Origin: an uncultured Eubacteriales bacterium
GTDB lineage: Bacteria > Bacillota > Clostridia > UBA1381 > UBA9506
Reading direction: 5' to 3'
DNA length: 17,989 nt
Assembly: GCA_900545185.1 (NCBI GenBank)
Contig: UQYH01000041.1
Coordinates: 1 to 17,989 of the forward strand
Made by a program: the position numbers and the translations under genes. Under the pieces are notes generated by a model that had not been told where the DNA came from, did not search any database, and saw only the letters and a list, made by a program, of their open reading frames with translations. Below are positions 6,726 through 14,697 of this stretch, one piece after another (within the stretch, counting starts at the first letter, position 1; each line of letters starts with the position of its first letter).

Positions 6726-8330
6726 CTATATATTTTTTTGTCCGGTGTAATTCGGCAGCAGCTTGGGCGAAACAGCGTCTGTTTCAATGCCTGCTGCTGT
6801 GCGCTCTGCATCGAATTTTGCAATGTGGTCAAGCGTCAGCTTGCCAACCGTAACGTTTTTGGCGGTTGCCGCCGCATTCTGACCGGCGTTGCGGCCGAAT
6901 ACGATAATATCCAACAGGGAGTTGCCCATTAAACGGTTGCGGCCGTGAATACCGCCGACAGCCTCGCCGGCAACAAACAGGTTTTCCACATTGGTGGTCA
7001 TGCCGTTTACGTTAATATCAAGACCGCCGTTTTGATAGTGCAGCGTCGGGTAAACCAAAATCGGCTCCTTGCGGATGTCGATGCCGTAGCTGCCGAACAT
7101 ACGCATCATGGCCGGAATCCGCTTTTCAATGGTGCCCTCGCCGCCGATTTTCTCAATCATCGGCGTATCCAGCCATACGGCCTTGCCGTTGCCGGTATTA
7201 ACACCCTTGTCACGGTCGGAACATTCGCGGATGATGGAAGCTGCCGATACATCGCGCGTTTCGAGCGGATGCATAAACACTTCGCCTTCGCTGTTAACCA
7301 GCTTAGCGCCCAGCGAACGTACCTTTTCGGTTACCAGTGCACCGAAAATCTGCTGCGGATAGGCCGCGCCCGTGGGATGGTATTGCAGGGTTTCGGCATA
7401 TAAAAGCTTAGCCCCCACGCGATAGCCCAGAACCAAGCCGTCTGCCGTGGCGCCATAGTGGTTCGAGGTCGGGAAGCCCTGATAGTGCATACGGCCGGCA
7501 CCGCCCGTTGCGATAATCACGGTTTTGGCTTTGGCAATCATCAGCTCGTGTGTTTCCATGTTCATTAAAACAGCACCGGCTGCATGGCCGTTTTCATCCA
7601 AAATCAATTCAATGGCAGAGGTGAAGTCCACAACCGGAATGCCGCGGTTTAACACCTCGTCACGCAGGGTACGCATAATCTCGGCGCCGGAATAGTCCTT
7701 GGCCGCATGCATTCTTTTGCGTGATGTACCGCCGCCGTGCGTGGTAATCATCGTGCCGTCCGGCGCTTTGTCAAACTCTACGCCCAAATCGTTCAACCAC
7801 TCGATGGCCTCCGGCGCATCGCAAACCAGCTTGGAAAGCAGCTCGCGCTTGGCCGCAAAATGGCCGCCGCCGAAGGCATCCAAAAAGTGGATGGCGGGGG
7901 AGTCGTTTTCCTTATCGGCCGCCTGAATACCGCCCTCGGCCATCATGGTGTTGGCATCGCCGATACGCAGCTTGGTTACAATCATGGTCTTGGCACCGGC
8001 CTTGTCGGCCTCTATGGCGGTCGAAGCACCGGCACCGCCGCCGCCGATGATTAAAACATCCACATCGTACTTAACATCGGATAAATCCACATCGGCCGCG
8101 CTGATACGGCTGTGTGCCTGCAGCATTTCGCACAGCTCGTGCGGAACGGCCTCACCCTTGTTGGGGCCGATTTGCAGGGTACTGAACTCACTTTTTTTAT
8201 AATCGGGATGATAAGCCGCCAGCAAATCGTCCTTTTCCTGTGCGGTCATACGTCTCGGCTCGTAAGCCGTGTTGGCCTCACGTGCGGCCTCAACCTTTTT
8301 TAATGATTCCTGTAATTCGCTCGGATACAC
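6726..8330 (-). CDS. Fumarate reductase flavoprotein (FrdA/TfrA-like)
   Basis: 534-residue FAD subunit predicted to reduce fumarate to succinate in the cytoplasm. A polar extension of about 88 residues precedes the FAD dinucleotide fold (VLIIGGGGAGAS, 92-103). Catalytic residues of the Frd/Sdh family are present: H318 in YHPTG, E335 and R338 in VTEKVRSLGA, H431 in LHYQNGG and R466 in NRLMGNSLLD. At the position of the His that binds FAD covalently in membrane Frd/Sdh there is N127 (DANTMMAEGG), so FAD should be non-covalent. Only about 55 residues follow the second FAD motif, so most of the C-terminal helical domain is missing. I chose GTG 8330 because AAGGAGGGG lies 6 nt upstream. The TTG at 8354 lies upstream of that RBS and overlaps the previous gene. 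Alternative: a relative acting on another enoate or dicarboxylate. Confidence 0.88.
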   Translation of the reverse strand: MYPSELQESLKKVEAAREANTAYEPRRMTAQEKDDLLAAYHPDYKKSEFSTLQIGPNKGEAVPHELCEMLQAHSRISAADVDLSDVKYDVDVLIIGGGGAGASTAIEADKAGAKTMIVTKLRIGDANTMMAEGGIQAADKENDSPAIHFLDAFGGGHFAAKRELLSKLVCDAPEAIEWLNDLGVEFDKAPDGTMITTHGGGTSRKRMHAAKDYSGAEIMRTLRDEVLNRGIPVVDFTSAIELILDENGHAAGAVLMNMETHELMIAKAKTVIIATGGAGRMHYQGFPTSNHYGATADGLVLGYRVGAKLLYAETLQYHPTGAAYPQQIFGALVTEKVRSLGAKLVNSEGEVFMHPLETRDVSAASIIRECSDRDKGVNTGNGKAVWLDTPMIEKIGGEGTIEKRIPAMMRMFGSYGIDIRKEPILVYPTLHYQNGGLDINVNGMTTNVENLFVAGEAVGGIHGRNRLMGNSLLDIIVFGRNAGQNAAATAKNVTVGKLTLDHIAKFDAERTAAGIETDAVSPKLLPNYTGQKNI

Positions 8331-8345
8331 AATAAACCCCTCCTT
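8328..8345 (-). promoter_or_regulatory. RBS that decides the flavoprotein start (GTG)
   Basis: On the minus strand AAGGAGGGG is followed by TTTATT and GTG at 8330. No ATG start in this frame has comparable support, so a GTG start is the best reading. Confidence 0.7.
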
Positions 8346-9018
8346 ACTTTTCAATGTCTCTGTTGTTGTACAGCTCTTTCAGTTCATCGACCGGTTTGCC
8401 CATTAAGGCTTCAATCAGGTCGTTAAAGGTACCGTCCTTAATCTCTTGCACACGGTTTGCAAGGTGAGCCGATTTGGGTGCCAAATATTTACCGTTTAAG
8501 CGGCGCGCCAGCATGGCCACCTGCGGATGCGAGATGCCGGCCGGACAGCGGGAGGAGCAAACGCCGCACATAACGCAGTCGAACGATTCCTCGGCGCATT
8601 TTTCAAATTCGCCGCGCTGCGCATAGGCAATGTACTGCATAACATTTAAGCTTTGCGTACAGCTTTTGGTACAGGCGTTGCAGCCCACACAGGCATAAAT
8701 TTCGGGGTAAAGCTGCATCATAATCTGCTCTGTCGGCTTTATTTCTTCAATGTTGTAAATTTCTTTAACCAAGGGGAAGAAGGGCAGCGTTGCCACATAC
8801 ATATTGTTTTCAACCTTTGTCTGGCAGGCAAGACAAGCCTTTAACTCGCGGTCGCCCTTAATGCGATAGATCGTGGCGCAGGCACCGCAAAAGCCGTTAC
8901 GGCAGCCGCAGCCGCGTACCAGCTGATAGCCTGCATACTCCATGGCGCGCATAATGGTTAAGTGCGCGGGGACGGTGTATTGCTTACCAAACAGGTAAAT
9001 GTTTACCATGTTTTCCAT
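8344..9018 (-). CDS. Fumarate reductase iron-sulfur subunit (TfrB/FrdB-like), short form
   Basis: 224-residue electron-transfer subunit for the flavoprotein that follows 13 nt later. Residues 1-75 form a plant-type [2Fe-2S] domain with C39-x4-C44-x2-C47 and a last ligand at C62 or C65. Residues about 105-165 hold two four-Cys motifs, C110/113/116/120 and C148/151/154/158, each ending in the ferredoxin manner. Quinone-linked FrdB carries a [3Fe-4S] motif, which I do not see. Methanogen TfrB continues into a C-terminal HdrB-like CCG domain; this protein ends before it. ATG 9018 is the start because AAAGGAG stands 8 nt upstream; a TTG at 9036 would put that RBS inside the gene. It probably takes electrons from the Hdr-Flx proteins encoded upstream. 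Confidence 0.88.
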   Translation of the reverse strand: MENMVNIYLFGKQYTVPAHLTIMRAMEYAGYQLVRGCGCRNGFCGACATIYRIKGDRELKACLACQTKVENNMYVATLPFFPLVKEIYNIEEIKPTEQIMMQLYPEIYACVGCNACTKSCTQSLNVMQYIAYAQRGEFEKCAEESFDCVMCGVCSSRCPAGISHPQVAMLARRLNGKYLAPKSAHLANRVQEIKDGTFNDLIEALMGKPVDELKELYNNRDIEK

Positions 9019-9047
9019 TGTACAATCTCCTTTCAAACCGTTACGTA

Positions 9048-9881
9048 TTAATATTCGTTGGGCAGCTCTTCAAGCTCATCGCAGCGGAACACCGGCCCGT
9101 CCTTGCAGACGTATTTTGCGCCGATGTTGCAGCGGCCGCATTTGCCGATGCCGCATTTCATGCGCAGCTCCATGGTGGTGTAAACCTGTGTTTTATCAAA
9201 GCCCAGCTCTAAAAGGCCTGCCAGGGTGAACTTAATCATAATCGGCGGGCCGCACAAAATTGCAATTTTATCGGTTGTAAAGCCCAGCTCTTTTACGTAA
9301 TTCGGAACAAAGCCCACGTGGCCGTCCCATTCCGGCTGCGGATTATCAATTGTTAAATGCACATTCACGCCGGCATCCTGCGACCATTCATCAATAATTT
9401 CTTTATAGTCTACCAAGTCCTGCATACTGCGTGAACCGTACACAATGTCGATTTTGCCGTAACGGTCACGATAGTGGCGGCAATAGTTAATCACAGAGCG
9501 CAGCGGCGCAAGACCGATACCGCCGGCGATAAAGAGCATATCGTGTCCGACAAACGCGGTATCGACCGGGAAGGGATGGCCGTACGGTCCGCGGATGGTG
9601 ATTTGCTGGCCGACCTCCATCGAATGGAGCCACTGCGTTACACAGCCGCACTTTTTAATGGAAAATTCCATAAACTCTGTATTGGTGGGGGAGGAGGTGA
9701 TGGAAAACATCGCCTCACCCACGCCGGGAATAGAGAGCATGGCGCACTGTCCCGGCTTATGCTCAAAGGCCTTTTTGCCGTCCGGCGTCACCACGCGGAA
9801 GGTTTTTACATCCGGCGTGTCAATGCGAATATCGGTTACAACGCCGATTACGGGGATTAACGCTTCTTTTGTTTCAGGCAT
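9048..9881 (-). CDS. flxA: FlxA-like NAD(P)H:acceptor oxidoreductase subunit (FNR/AsrB/HydG family)
   Basis: 277-residue cytoplasmic flavoprotein, the expected NADH entry point of the complex. Residues 8-105 form an FNR-like FAD domain (MFSITSSP at 58-65 in the flavin-binding position, then RGPYG at 97-101). Residues about 113-235 form the NAD(P) domain (FIAGGIGLAPLR, 117-128; CGPPIMI, 210-216). The C-terminus binds [2Fe-2S]: C243, C248, C251 and C259. This is the layout of the dihydroorotate dehydrogenase electron-transfer subunit, anaerobic sulfite reductase B, sulfhydrogenase gamma and FlxA. The ATG at 9881 overlaps the FlxB stop by 8 nt and is preceded by GGAGG. Context with FlxBCD and HdrABC makes the Flx assignment the best one. 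Confidence 0.85.
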   Translation of the reverse strand: MPETKEALIPVIGVVTDIRIDTPDVKTFRVVTPDGKKAFEHKPGQCAMLSIPGVGEAMFSITSSPTNTEFMEFSIKKCGCVTQWLHSMEVGQQITIRGPYGHPFPVDTAFVGHDMLFIAGGIGLAPLRSVINYCRHYRDRYGKIDIVYGSRSMQDLVDYKEIIDEWSQDAGVNVHLTIDNPQPEWDGHVGFVPNYVKELGFTTDKIAILCGPPIMIKFTLAGLLELGFDKTQVYTTMELRMKCGIGKCGRCNIGAKYVCKDGPVFRCDELEELPNEY

Positions 9882-10899
9882 TGTCTCGGCCTCCTAACTG
9901 TTTCATAACTTTCACAATGTTCATCTGAATCGGGCACTTGGCCAGACAGCGGCCGCAGCCGACGCAGGAGAACAACCCGTCGTTATTGCTGGGATAATAC
10001 ACAAGCTTGTGCATAAACCGCTGACGGAAACGTTCCAGCTGAGTCAGTCTGGGCTGACCGGCGGACATTTTGGTAAATTCGGAATACATGCACGAATCCC
10101 AGCAGCGGAAACGCTTAATGCCGTGGCCTGTGTTAAAGTCCTTAATATCATAGCACTGACAGGTGGGGCAGACAAACGTACAGGTACCGCAGCCCAGGCA
10201 GCTTTCCGAAAGTGTGCCCCAGGCCGGGTCGTTAAAGAAGGCCTCTGTTTTGCCGGCGCCGAAACGGTCTTTTGTAAGGTTTGCCAGGGGCAGCGAGGCC
10301 ATCCGTTTGCGGATAGTTTCCTTTTGTGCCTTAACGGCAGCGTCGTCCGCTTCCTCCGTTACATCGGCAAGAGCCGCAAGCAGCGCTTCACCTTTCTTGG
10401 TTTTGGCCGCTAAATACAGTGCGTCCTCTGTTTTATGGCAAACAATATCGCCTTCGGGGTCTGCCGCGTCAATATCAAACGTTTGGCAGAAACAGGTTTC
10501 CACCGGGCGCGTACAGGCCATAGAGATAATCAGGCCGTGATTGCGTCTGTTTTGGTAATAGGTATCCACAGGATCCTGCAAAAAGACCTTATCCAAAACG
10601 GTAAAACTGCGGACATCGCAGGCGCGTACGCCGAAAATGACAAAATCCTCATGCTCGCTGCGCGTATCAATGACTTCAACCGTTTTGCCCTCTACCTTAA
10701 AATCCATTAAATTTTCGGTTTGCGGAAAGAAAAAGTCCTTTGCGCTGCGTACCGTATTTAAAGAATTGGTCAGCTTTTTGCCGCTTTCCCATTTTTCAAA
10801 ACGAGCGCCGCCCTTGGTATCCGTCGGGATATACAGAGTCTCGCGCGAGGCGATGGCCTCAAAAAAACGATCAATTGCTTCAAGCGCTACCTTACGCAT
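9874..10899 (-). CDS. flxB: FlxB-like [4Fe-4S] dicluster protein (AsrA/sulfhydrogenase beta type)
   Basis: 341-residue iron-sulfur protein likely to relay electrons from the FlxA flavin towards HdrA. The N-terminal half has the family segment FGVRACDVRSF (89-99) followed by CTRPVETCFC (129-138). The C-terminal half holds two ferredoxin motifs: C234/237/240/244 with nearby C247, C249, C266 and C270, and C312/315/318/322. The ATG at 10899 is supported by AGGGGTG upstream and overlaps the previous stop by 8 nt; a longer reading from 11016 would overlap the upstream gene by more than 120 nt. Paralogues serve as beta subunits in NAD(P)-linked hydrogenases and sulfite reductases, so only context identifies it as FlxB. 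Confidence 0.82.
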   Translation of the reverse strand: MRKVALEAIDRFFEAIASRETLYIPTDTKGGARFEKWESGKKLTNSLNTVRSAKDFFFPQTENLMDFKVEGKTVEVIDTRSEHEDFVIFGVRACDVRSFTVLDKVFLQDPVDTYYQNRRNHGLIISMACTRPVETCFCQTFDIDAADPEGDIVCHKTEDALYLAAKTKKGEALLAALADVTEEADDAAVKAQKETIRKRMASLPLANLTKDRFGAGKTEAFFNDPAWGTLSESCLGCGTCTFVCPTCQCYDIKDFNTGHGIKRFRCWDSCMYSEFTKMSAGQPRLTQLERFRQRFMHKLVYYPSNNDGLFSCVGCGRCLAKCPIQMNIVKVMKQLGGRDNA

Positions 10900-11884
10900 T
10901 CTGTTCACCCCTTTCCACAGCCTCGGCCGGTTCGGGATCGTCCGTGCTGTAATTGACAATCGGCGCGCGGCTGCCAACCTCAAGGCCGGCCTGATAATCG
11001 CCGTAGAGATTGTCAATATCCTTAATAAACTTACGGTTTAACAGGTGCAGGGGGATGTGCTGCGGACAAACGCGCGAACATTCGCCGCAATCCGTACAGC
11101 GCCCTACAACGTGAAACGCGCGGATAATATGAAACATTTTTTCTTCAAACGAATTGGCTGCCGCCTTGTTTTCAACACCGGATTGCGGATTATCAAACAC
11201 GCATTTTTCGCAGGTGCAGGCCGGACATACGTCACGGCAGGCGTTACAGCGGATGCAGCGTGACAGCTCGTTTTGCCAGAAGGCAAAACGTTCATCGGGC
11301 GTCATGCTCTCGATGCGGCTGACCTCGTCAAAACGGCCGGAGTCAAGCACTTCGCCCTCGCTGCCCAAAAGCTCATCATACGCTACGTGCAGCTTGGATT
11401 TGCAGTGCACACAGCGGTCGGGCAGCAGCTCGGCGCGGTCAAGCTTAATGGTGCCGTCGTACAGAGTTTCCACCAAAACAGAGTCATCCTCGGTATATAC
11501 GGCGGCGATGCCTTCGGCTGAATCCTTAATTTTATTCACGTCCAGCATGCCGGCACAGGGAATCCCGACGGCATAGACCTTTTCGCGGTTAAACCGATGC
11601 TCGGTTAACAGCTGGTTAAAGCTGTACGTATCGCACGGCTTTAAAAAGACCAAAACCTTGCCTTCGGTTTTTTCGGTTTCGCGAATTAAATACTTCGAGA
11701 AGTTTGCGCCGCAGAAATCGTTCCAAACAAAGCCCGCGGCAAGAGCCTCGGCCGATTGGAACACGCCGGGCGTTACATCATAGTCAAATTCTCCGCGCTT
11801 CCAGCCCAAAACACGGTCAACCGTACCGGCCGACAGCAGCTCGGAAGCCTTACTTACGAGAATTTCGCGTTCTATTTCCTGCAT
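10892..11884 (-). CDS. flxC: FlxC-like iron-sulfur protein with two [4Fe-4S] motifs
   Basis: 330-residue protein. The N-terminal part (about 1-150) resembles the same oxidoreductase beta-subunit fold as FlxB, with FLKPCDTYSF (80-89) and GIPCAG (107-112). C158 and C161 form a CVHC pair. Ferredoxin motifs follow: C210/213/216/220, with extra C223, C225 and C228, and C263/266/269/273. The C-terminal tail is Glu/Pro-rich. It looks like a distant paralogue of FlxB, as in flxABCD-hdrABC clusters of sulfate reducers and clostridia, where both B and C carry electrons between FlxA and HdrA. The ATG at 11884 follows GGAGGA and overlaps the FlxD stop by 13 nt. Confidence 0.8.
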   Translation of the reverse strand: MQEIEREILVSKASELLSAGTVDRVLGWKRGEFDYDVTPGVFQSAEALAAGFVWNDFCGANFSKYLIRETEKTEGKVLVFLKPCDTYSFNQLLTEHRFNREKVYAVGIPCAGMLDVNKIKDSAEGIAAVYTEDDSVLVETLYDGTIKLDRAELLPDRCVHCKSKLHVAYDELLGSEGEVLDSGRFDEVSRIESMTPDERFAFWQNELSRCIRCNACRDVCPACTCEKCVFDNPQSGVENKAAANSFEEKMFHIIRAFHVVGRCTDCGECSRVCPQHIPLHLLNRKFIKDIDNLYGDYQAGLEVGSRAPIVNYSTDDPEPAEAVERGEQNA

Positions 11885-12306
11885 CGCAAATCCTCCAATC
11901 TCTTGTTTTCGCCGAGAGCCGCTACGGTTTCGGCAAAATCCTGCATGGTTGCGGCAAATTTTGCACCCTCTGCCGCGCTGACCCATTCCACACGGGTACG
12001 CTCTTTTTCAATGCCCAAATAGTCCAGCATAGAGAAAAGAAGCGACATACGACGGCGCGTGTAATAGTTACCGGAGGTGTAGTGGCAGTCTCCGGGATGG
12101 CAGCCGCACAAAATGACACCATCGGCTCCGCGCTGAAACGCACGGAGGATAAACATGGGGTTGACCCTGCATGAACAGGGAACGCGGATGATTTTAACAT
12201 CCGCCGGGTAGCTTAAGCGGTTATTGCCGGCCAAATCCGCACCGGCATACGAACACCAGTTACAGCAGAATGCCACAATAAGCGGCTTATATTCCTTTAC
12301 TTGCAT
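11872..12306 (-). CDS. flxD: MvhD/FlxD-type [2Fe-2S] subunit
   Basis: 144-residue adaptor that in known complexes passes electrons from the hydrogenase or Flx module to HdrA. The methyl-viologen-reducing hydrogenase delta-subunit cysteine pattern is complete: CCNWC (14-18), CSC (44-46), CGCHPGDC (67-74), with the typical SYAGADLAG stretch at 19-27. The length is right for the family. I place the start at ATG 12306, behind GGAGGT, overlapping the HdrA stop by 10 nt. Its place directly after hdrA and before the flx genes suits its bridging role. No NiFe hydrogenase (MvhA/G) is present, so the electrons should come from NADH through FlxA-C. Confidence 0.92.
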   Translation of the reverse strand: MQVKEYKPLIVAFCCNWCSYAGADLAGNNRLSYPADVKIIRVPCSCRVNPMFILRAFQRGADGVILCGCHPGDCHYTSGNYYTRRRMSLLFSMLDYLGIEKERTRVEWVSAAEGAKFAATMQDFAETVAALGENKRLEDLRCRK

Positions 12307-14291
12307 ATTGCGTCCACCTCCGCCATAATTTGTTGATTCATAAAGCCGCGCAAATCCATCGCACCGGACATGCAGGCAACCGTACAAGCGCCGCAGCCCT
12401 GGCAAACCGCCGGGTTTACAACCGCTACGCGGCGCACCTTTGTGGTGCGGTTCGGCATTCTGAATTCTTTATCTTCATACGTGATTGCGCCATAGGGGCA
12501 AACCTTTTCACAGGTCGAGCAGCCGTTACACATCATTTCGTCCGAATGTGCAACACAAGGGTTGCCCATCAGCTTATCCTTGGCTAAAAGACCGATGACC
12601 TTAGCGGCTGCCGCACCGGCCTGGGATACCGTTTCGGGGATATCCTTGGGTCCCTGGCAGGCACCGGAGAGGAACACACCGGCTGTGGGGCTTTCAACAG
12701 GCCGCAGCTTGGGATGCGCCTCGGTGAAAAAGTCGTTTGTGTCCATGCTGGCCGTCAGCATGGTAGCCAGCGGACGTGCCGAGCGGTCAGGCTCAATCGC
12801 CGCAGCCAGCACCACCAAGTCGGCATCGATATGCAGTTGGCGGTTGGCCAAAAGGTCAGAGGCCTGCACATGCAGCTTGCCGTTTTCGGGCGTTACCTTG
12901 CCGACCATACCTTTAATATAATGCACGCCGTATTCTTCAACGGCACGGCGGTAAAACTCGTCAAAGTTTTTGCCGGGGGTACGCACATCAATATAAAATA
13001 CATAAACATCCGTATCGGGATATTTATCACGCGTGAGCATGGCATGCTTTGCCGTGTACATACAGCAGATTTTTGAGCAATATTCCTTGCCTTTTTCCGC
13101 GCAGGCCGCGCAGCGCGAGCCAACGCACTGTACAAACACCAGCGTGTGGGGATGCGCACCGTCCGACGGGCGCAAAAGCTTGCCTTGTGTGGGGCCTGCC
13201 GCATTCATCAAACGCTCAAACTCTAAGGAGGTGATTACGTCTTTCGACTGCGAGTAGGCATATTCATCGAATTTTTCCATCGAAATGGGATTAAAGCCCG
13301 TTGCGGCCACAATGGCGCCGTACTTTTCCTCCACAAATTCATCCTTTGCCTTATAATCGATGGCACCGGCCGTACAGACCTTAGAGCAAAGGCCGCACTT
13401 GCCGGTTTTCAGCATGGTGCAGTAATTCGGGTCAATGGTTGCCACCTTGGGCACGGCCTGTGCAAACGGAATATAGATGGCACGGCGCGTATCCATACCC
13501 AGGTTAAATTCGTTGGGTACTTTCTTTTGCGGACATTTTTCGGTGCAGGCACCGCAGCCGGTGCACAAATCTTCTTTTACATACCGTGCGCGGCGCTTAA
13601 TGGTAACATCAAAATTGCCGACAAAGCCCTTGACCTCGGTCACTTCGGAATATGAGAAAATTCTGATTTTCTCGTGTTGTGCCACATCCACCATTTTAGG
13701 GGTTAAAATACAGGCGGCACAGTCGAGCGTGGGGAAGGTTTTATCCAGCTGCGACATTTTACCGCCGATGGTCGGCTTGGTTTCGACAATGTCAACCGGA
13801 AAGCCTGCATCTGCAATATCGAGCGCGGTTTGAATACCGGCGATACCGCCGCCGATGACAAGCGCGCGCTTGGTTACGGGGCTTTCGCCCGGTGTGAGCG
13901 GTGTGTTCAGGTTCACCTTGGCCACAGCCGCTTTGCCGAGAATGATGGCCTTTTCCGTGCCGATGGGCATGTCCTTATGCACCCAAGAGCACTGCTCGCG
14001 AATGTTGGCGATTTCGACCATATATGAGTTTAACCCGGCCTTGGCCGCGGTTTTTCTGAAGGTTGCCTCGTGCATACGGGGCGAGCAGGAGCAAATGACG
14101 ATGCCGGTGAGCTTATGCTCGGCAATGGCATTTTGAATCATATCCTGTCCGGCCTGAGAGCACATGTATTGATAATCGGTGGAGAAAACAACCCCCGGCT
14201 CGTGAGAAAGAGCCTCTGCAACCGACTTAACATCAACCGTTCCGGCAATATTTGTTCCGCAGTGGCAGACAAATACTCCTATTCTTTGCAT
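12297..14291 (-). CDS. hdrA: Heterodisulfide reductase subunit A (HdrA), candidate electron-bifurcating flavoprotein
   Basis: 664-residue flavo-iron-sulfur protein, the expected bifurcation site. An N-terminal cluster domain with C9, C11, C44, C68 and C70 is followed by the thioredoxin-reductase-like FAD fold (ALVIGGGIAGIQTA, 143-156; IGGKMSQLD, 175-183) and CAAC (191-194). An inserted ferredoxin has C243/246/249/253 and C291/299/302/306. A further Cys cluster lies at 389-410. K441 in TPGKNFDEFY occupies the region of the conserved Lys near the bifurcating FAD in methanogen HdrA. A C-terminal ferredoxin has C588/591/594/598 and C630/633/636/640. The length fits classical single-copy HdrA. ATG 14291 has AAGGAGAT upstream; it follows HdrC by 16 nt. 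A longer frame from 14384 would run into hdrC. Confidence 0.93.
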   Translation of the reverse strand: MQRIGVFVCHCGTNIAGTVDVKSVAEALSHEPGVVFSTDYQYMCSQAGQDMIQNAIAEHKLTGIVICSCSPRMHEATFRKTAAKAGLNSYMVEIANIREQCSWVHKDMPIGTEKAIILGKAAVAKVNLNTPLTPGESPVTKRALVIGGGIAGIQTALDIADAGFPVDIVETKPTIGGKMSQLDKTFPTLDCAACILTPKMVDVAQHEKIRIFSYSEVTEVKGFVGNFDVTIKRRARYVKEDLCTGCGACTEKCPQKKVPNEFNLGMDTRRAIYIPFAQAVPKVATIDPNYCTMLKTGKCGLCSKVCTAGAIDYKAKDEFVEEKYGAIVAATGFNPISMEKFDEYAYSQSKDVITSLEFERLMNAAGPTQGKLLRPSDGAHPHTLVFVQCVGSRCAACAEKGKEYCSKICCMYTAKHAMLTRDKYPDTDVYVFYIDVRTPGKNFDEFYRRAVEEYGVHYIKGMVGKVTPENGKLHVQASDLLANRQLHIDADLVVLAAAIEPDRSARPLATMLTASMDTNDFFTEAHPKLRPVESPTAGVFLSGACQGPKDIPETVSQAGAAAAKVIGLLAKDKLMGNPCVAHSDEMMCNGCSTCEKVCPYGAITYEDKEFRMPNRTTKVRRVAVVNPAVCQGCGACTVACMSGAMDLRGFMNQQIMAEVDAICK

Positions 14292-14307
14292 GGAATGTAT
14301 CTCCTTT

Positions 14308-14697
14308 CTACTTTGTATATTTTCTGTATGCGCTGACAATGGCCTGCTGAGGCAGGTCTTCATCCAAAAGCGCGGGAATATCATTTGGCGTCAGGTGATT
14401 GGCGCCTTTTTCACGGATGACCGACAAACGCAGCGCCTCTACCAGCTTGGCCGGCTCTACGCCGCGCGGACATCGATCCACACAGGCAAAGCACGAAAGG
14501 CATTTATAAATGGAATCGGAAGCCAAAAGCGGCTCGATATCGCCCGTTTCGACCATATAAACAAACTGATGCGGATGATATTCCATTTCGTCATAGCTTG
14601 GGCAGGTGCCGGAGCACTTACCGCAGCGCATGCATTTCAGCGGATTCACGCCGCTCATGCGCAAAATTTGTTCCTTTTGGCGTTCATTCTTCTCCAT
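14308..14697 (-). CDS. hdrC: Heterodisulfide reductase subunit C (HdrC)
   Basis: 129-residue ferredoxin-like relay between HdrA and HdrB. It has two [4Fe-4S] motifs, C22/25/28/32 (CMRCGKCSGTCP) and C66/69/72/76 (CLSCFACVDRCP), with the helical segment between them typical of HdrC. The ATG at 14697 stands behind AAAGGAGGA and overlaps the HdrB stop by 14 nt. This is a soluble form without a cytochrome-b (HdrE) partner gene nearby. Confidence 0.93.
   Translation of the reverse strand: MEKNERQKEQILRMSGVNPLKCMRCGKCSGTCPSYDEMEYHPHQFVYMVETGDIEPLLASDSIYKCLSCFACVDRCPRGVEPAKLVEALRLSVIREKGANHLTPNDIPALLDEDLPQQAIVSAYRKYTK

Noticed and set aside
6710..6832. 41-residue N-terminal extension of the carrier
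   Set aside because: It would lie inside the flavoprotein gene on the same strand, has no hydrophobic segment, and a good RBS precedes the ATG at 6709.
8331..8354. TTG start for the flavoprotein at 8354
   Set aside because: The strong AAGGAGGGG lies downstream of that TTG and at ideal spacing to the GTG at 8330.
9048..10899. Anaerobic sulfite reductase AsrAB
   Set aside because: FlxA and FlxB resemble AsrB and AsrA, but no siroheme sulfite reductase (AsrC) is present, and MvhD and HdrABC are adjacent.
14292..14384. 31-residue N-terminal extension of HdrA
   Set aside because: It overlaps hdrC, is unlike HdrA, and AAGGAGAT directly precedes the ATG at 14291, where the conserved HdrA N-terminus begins.
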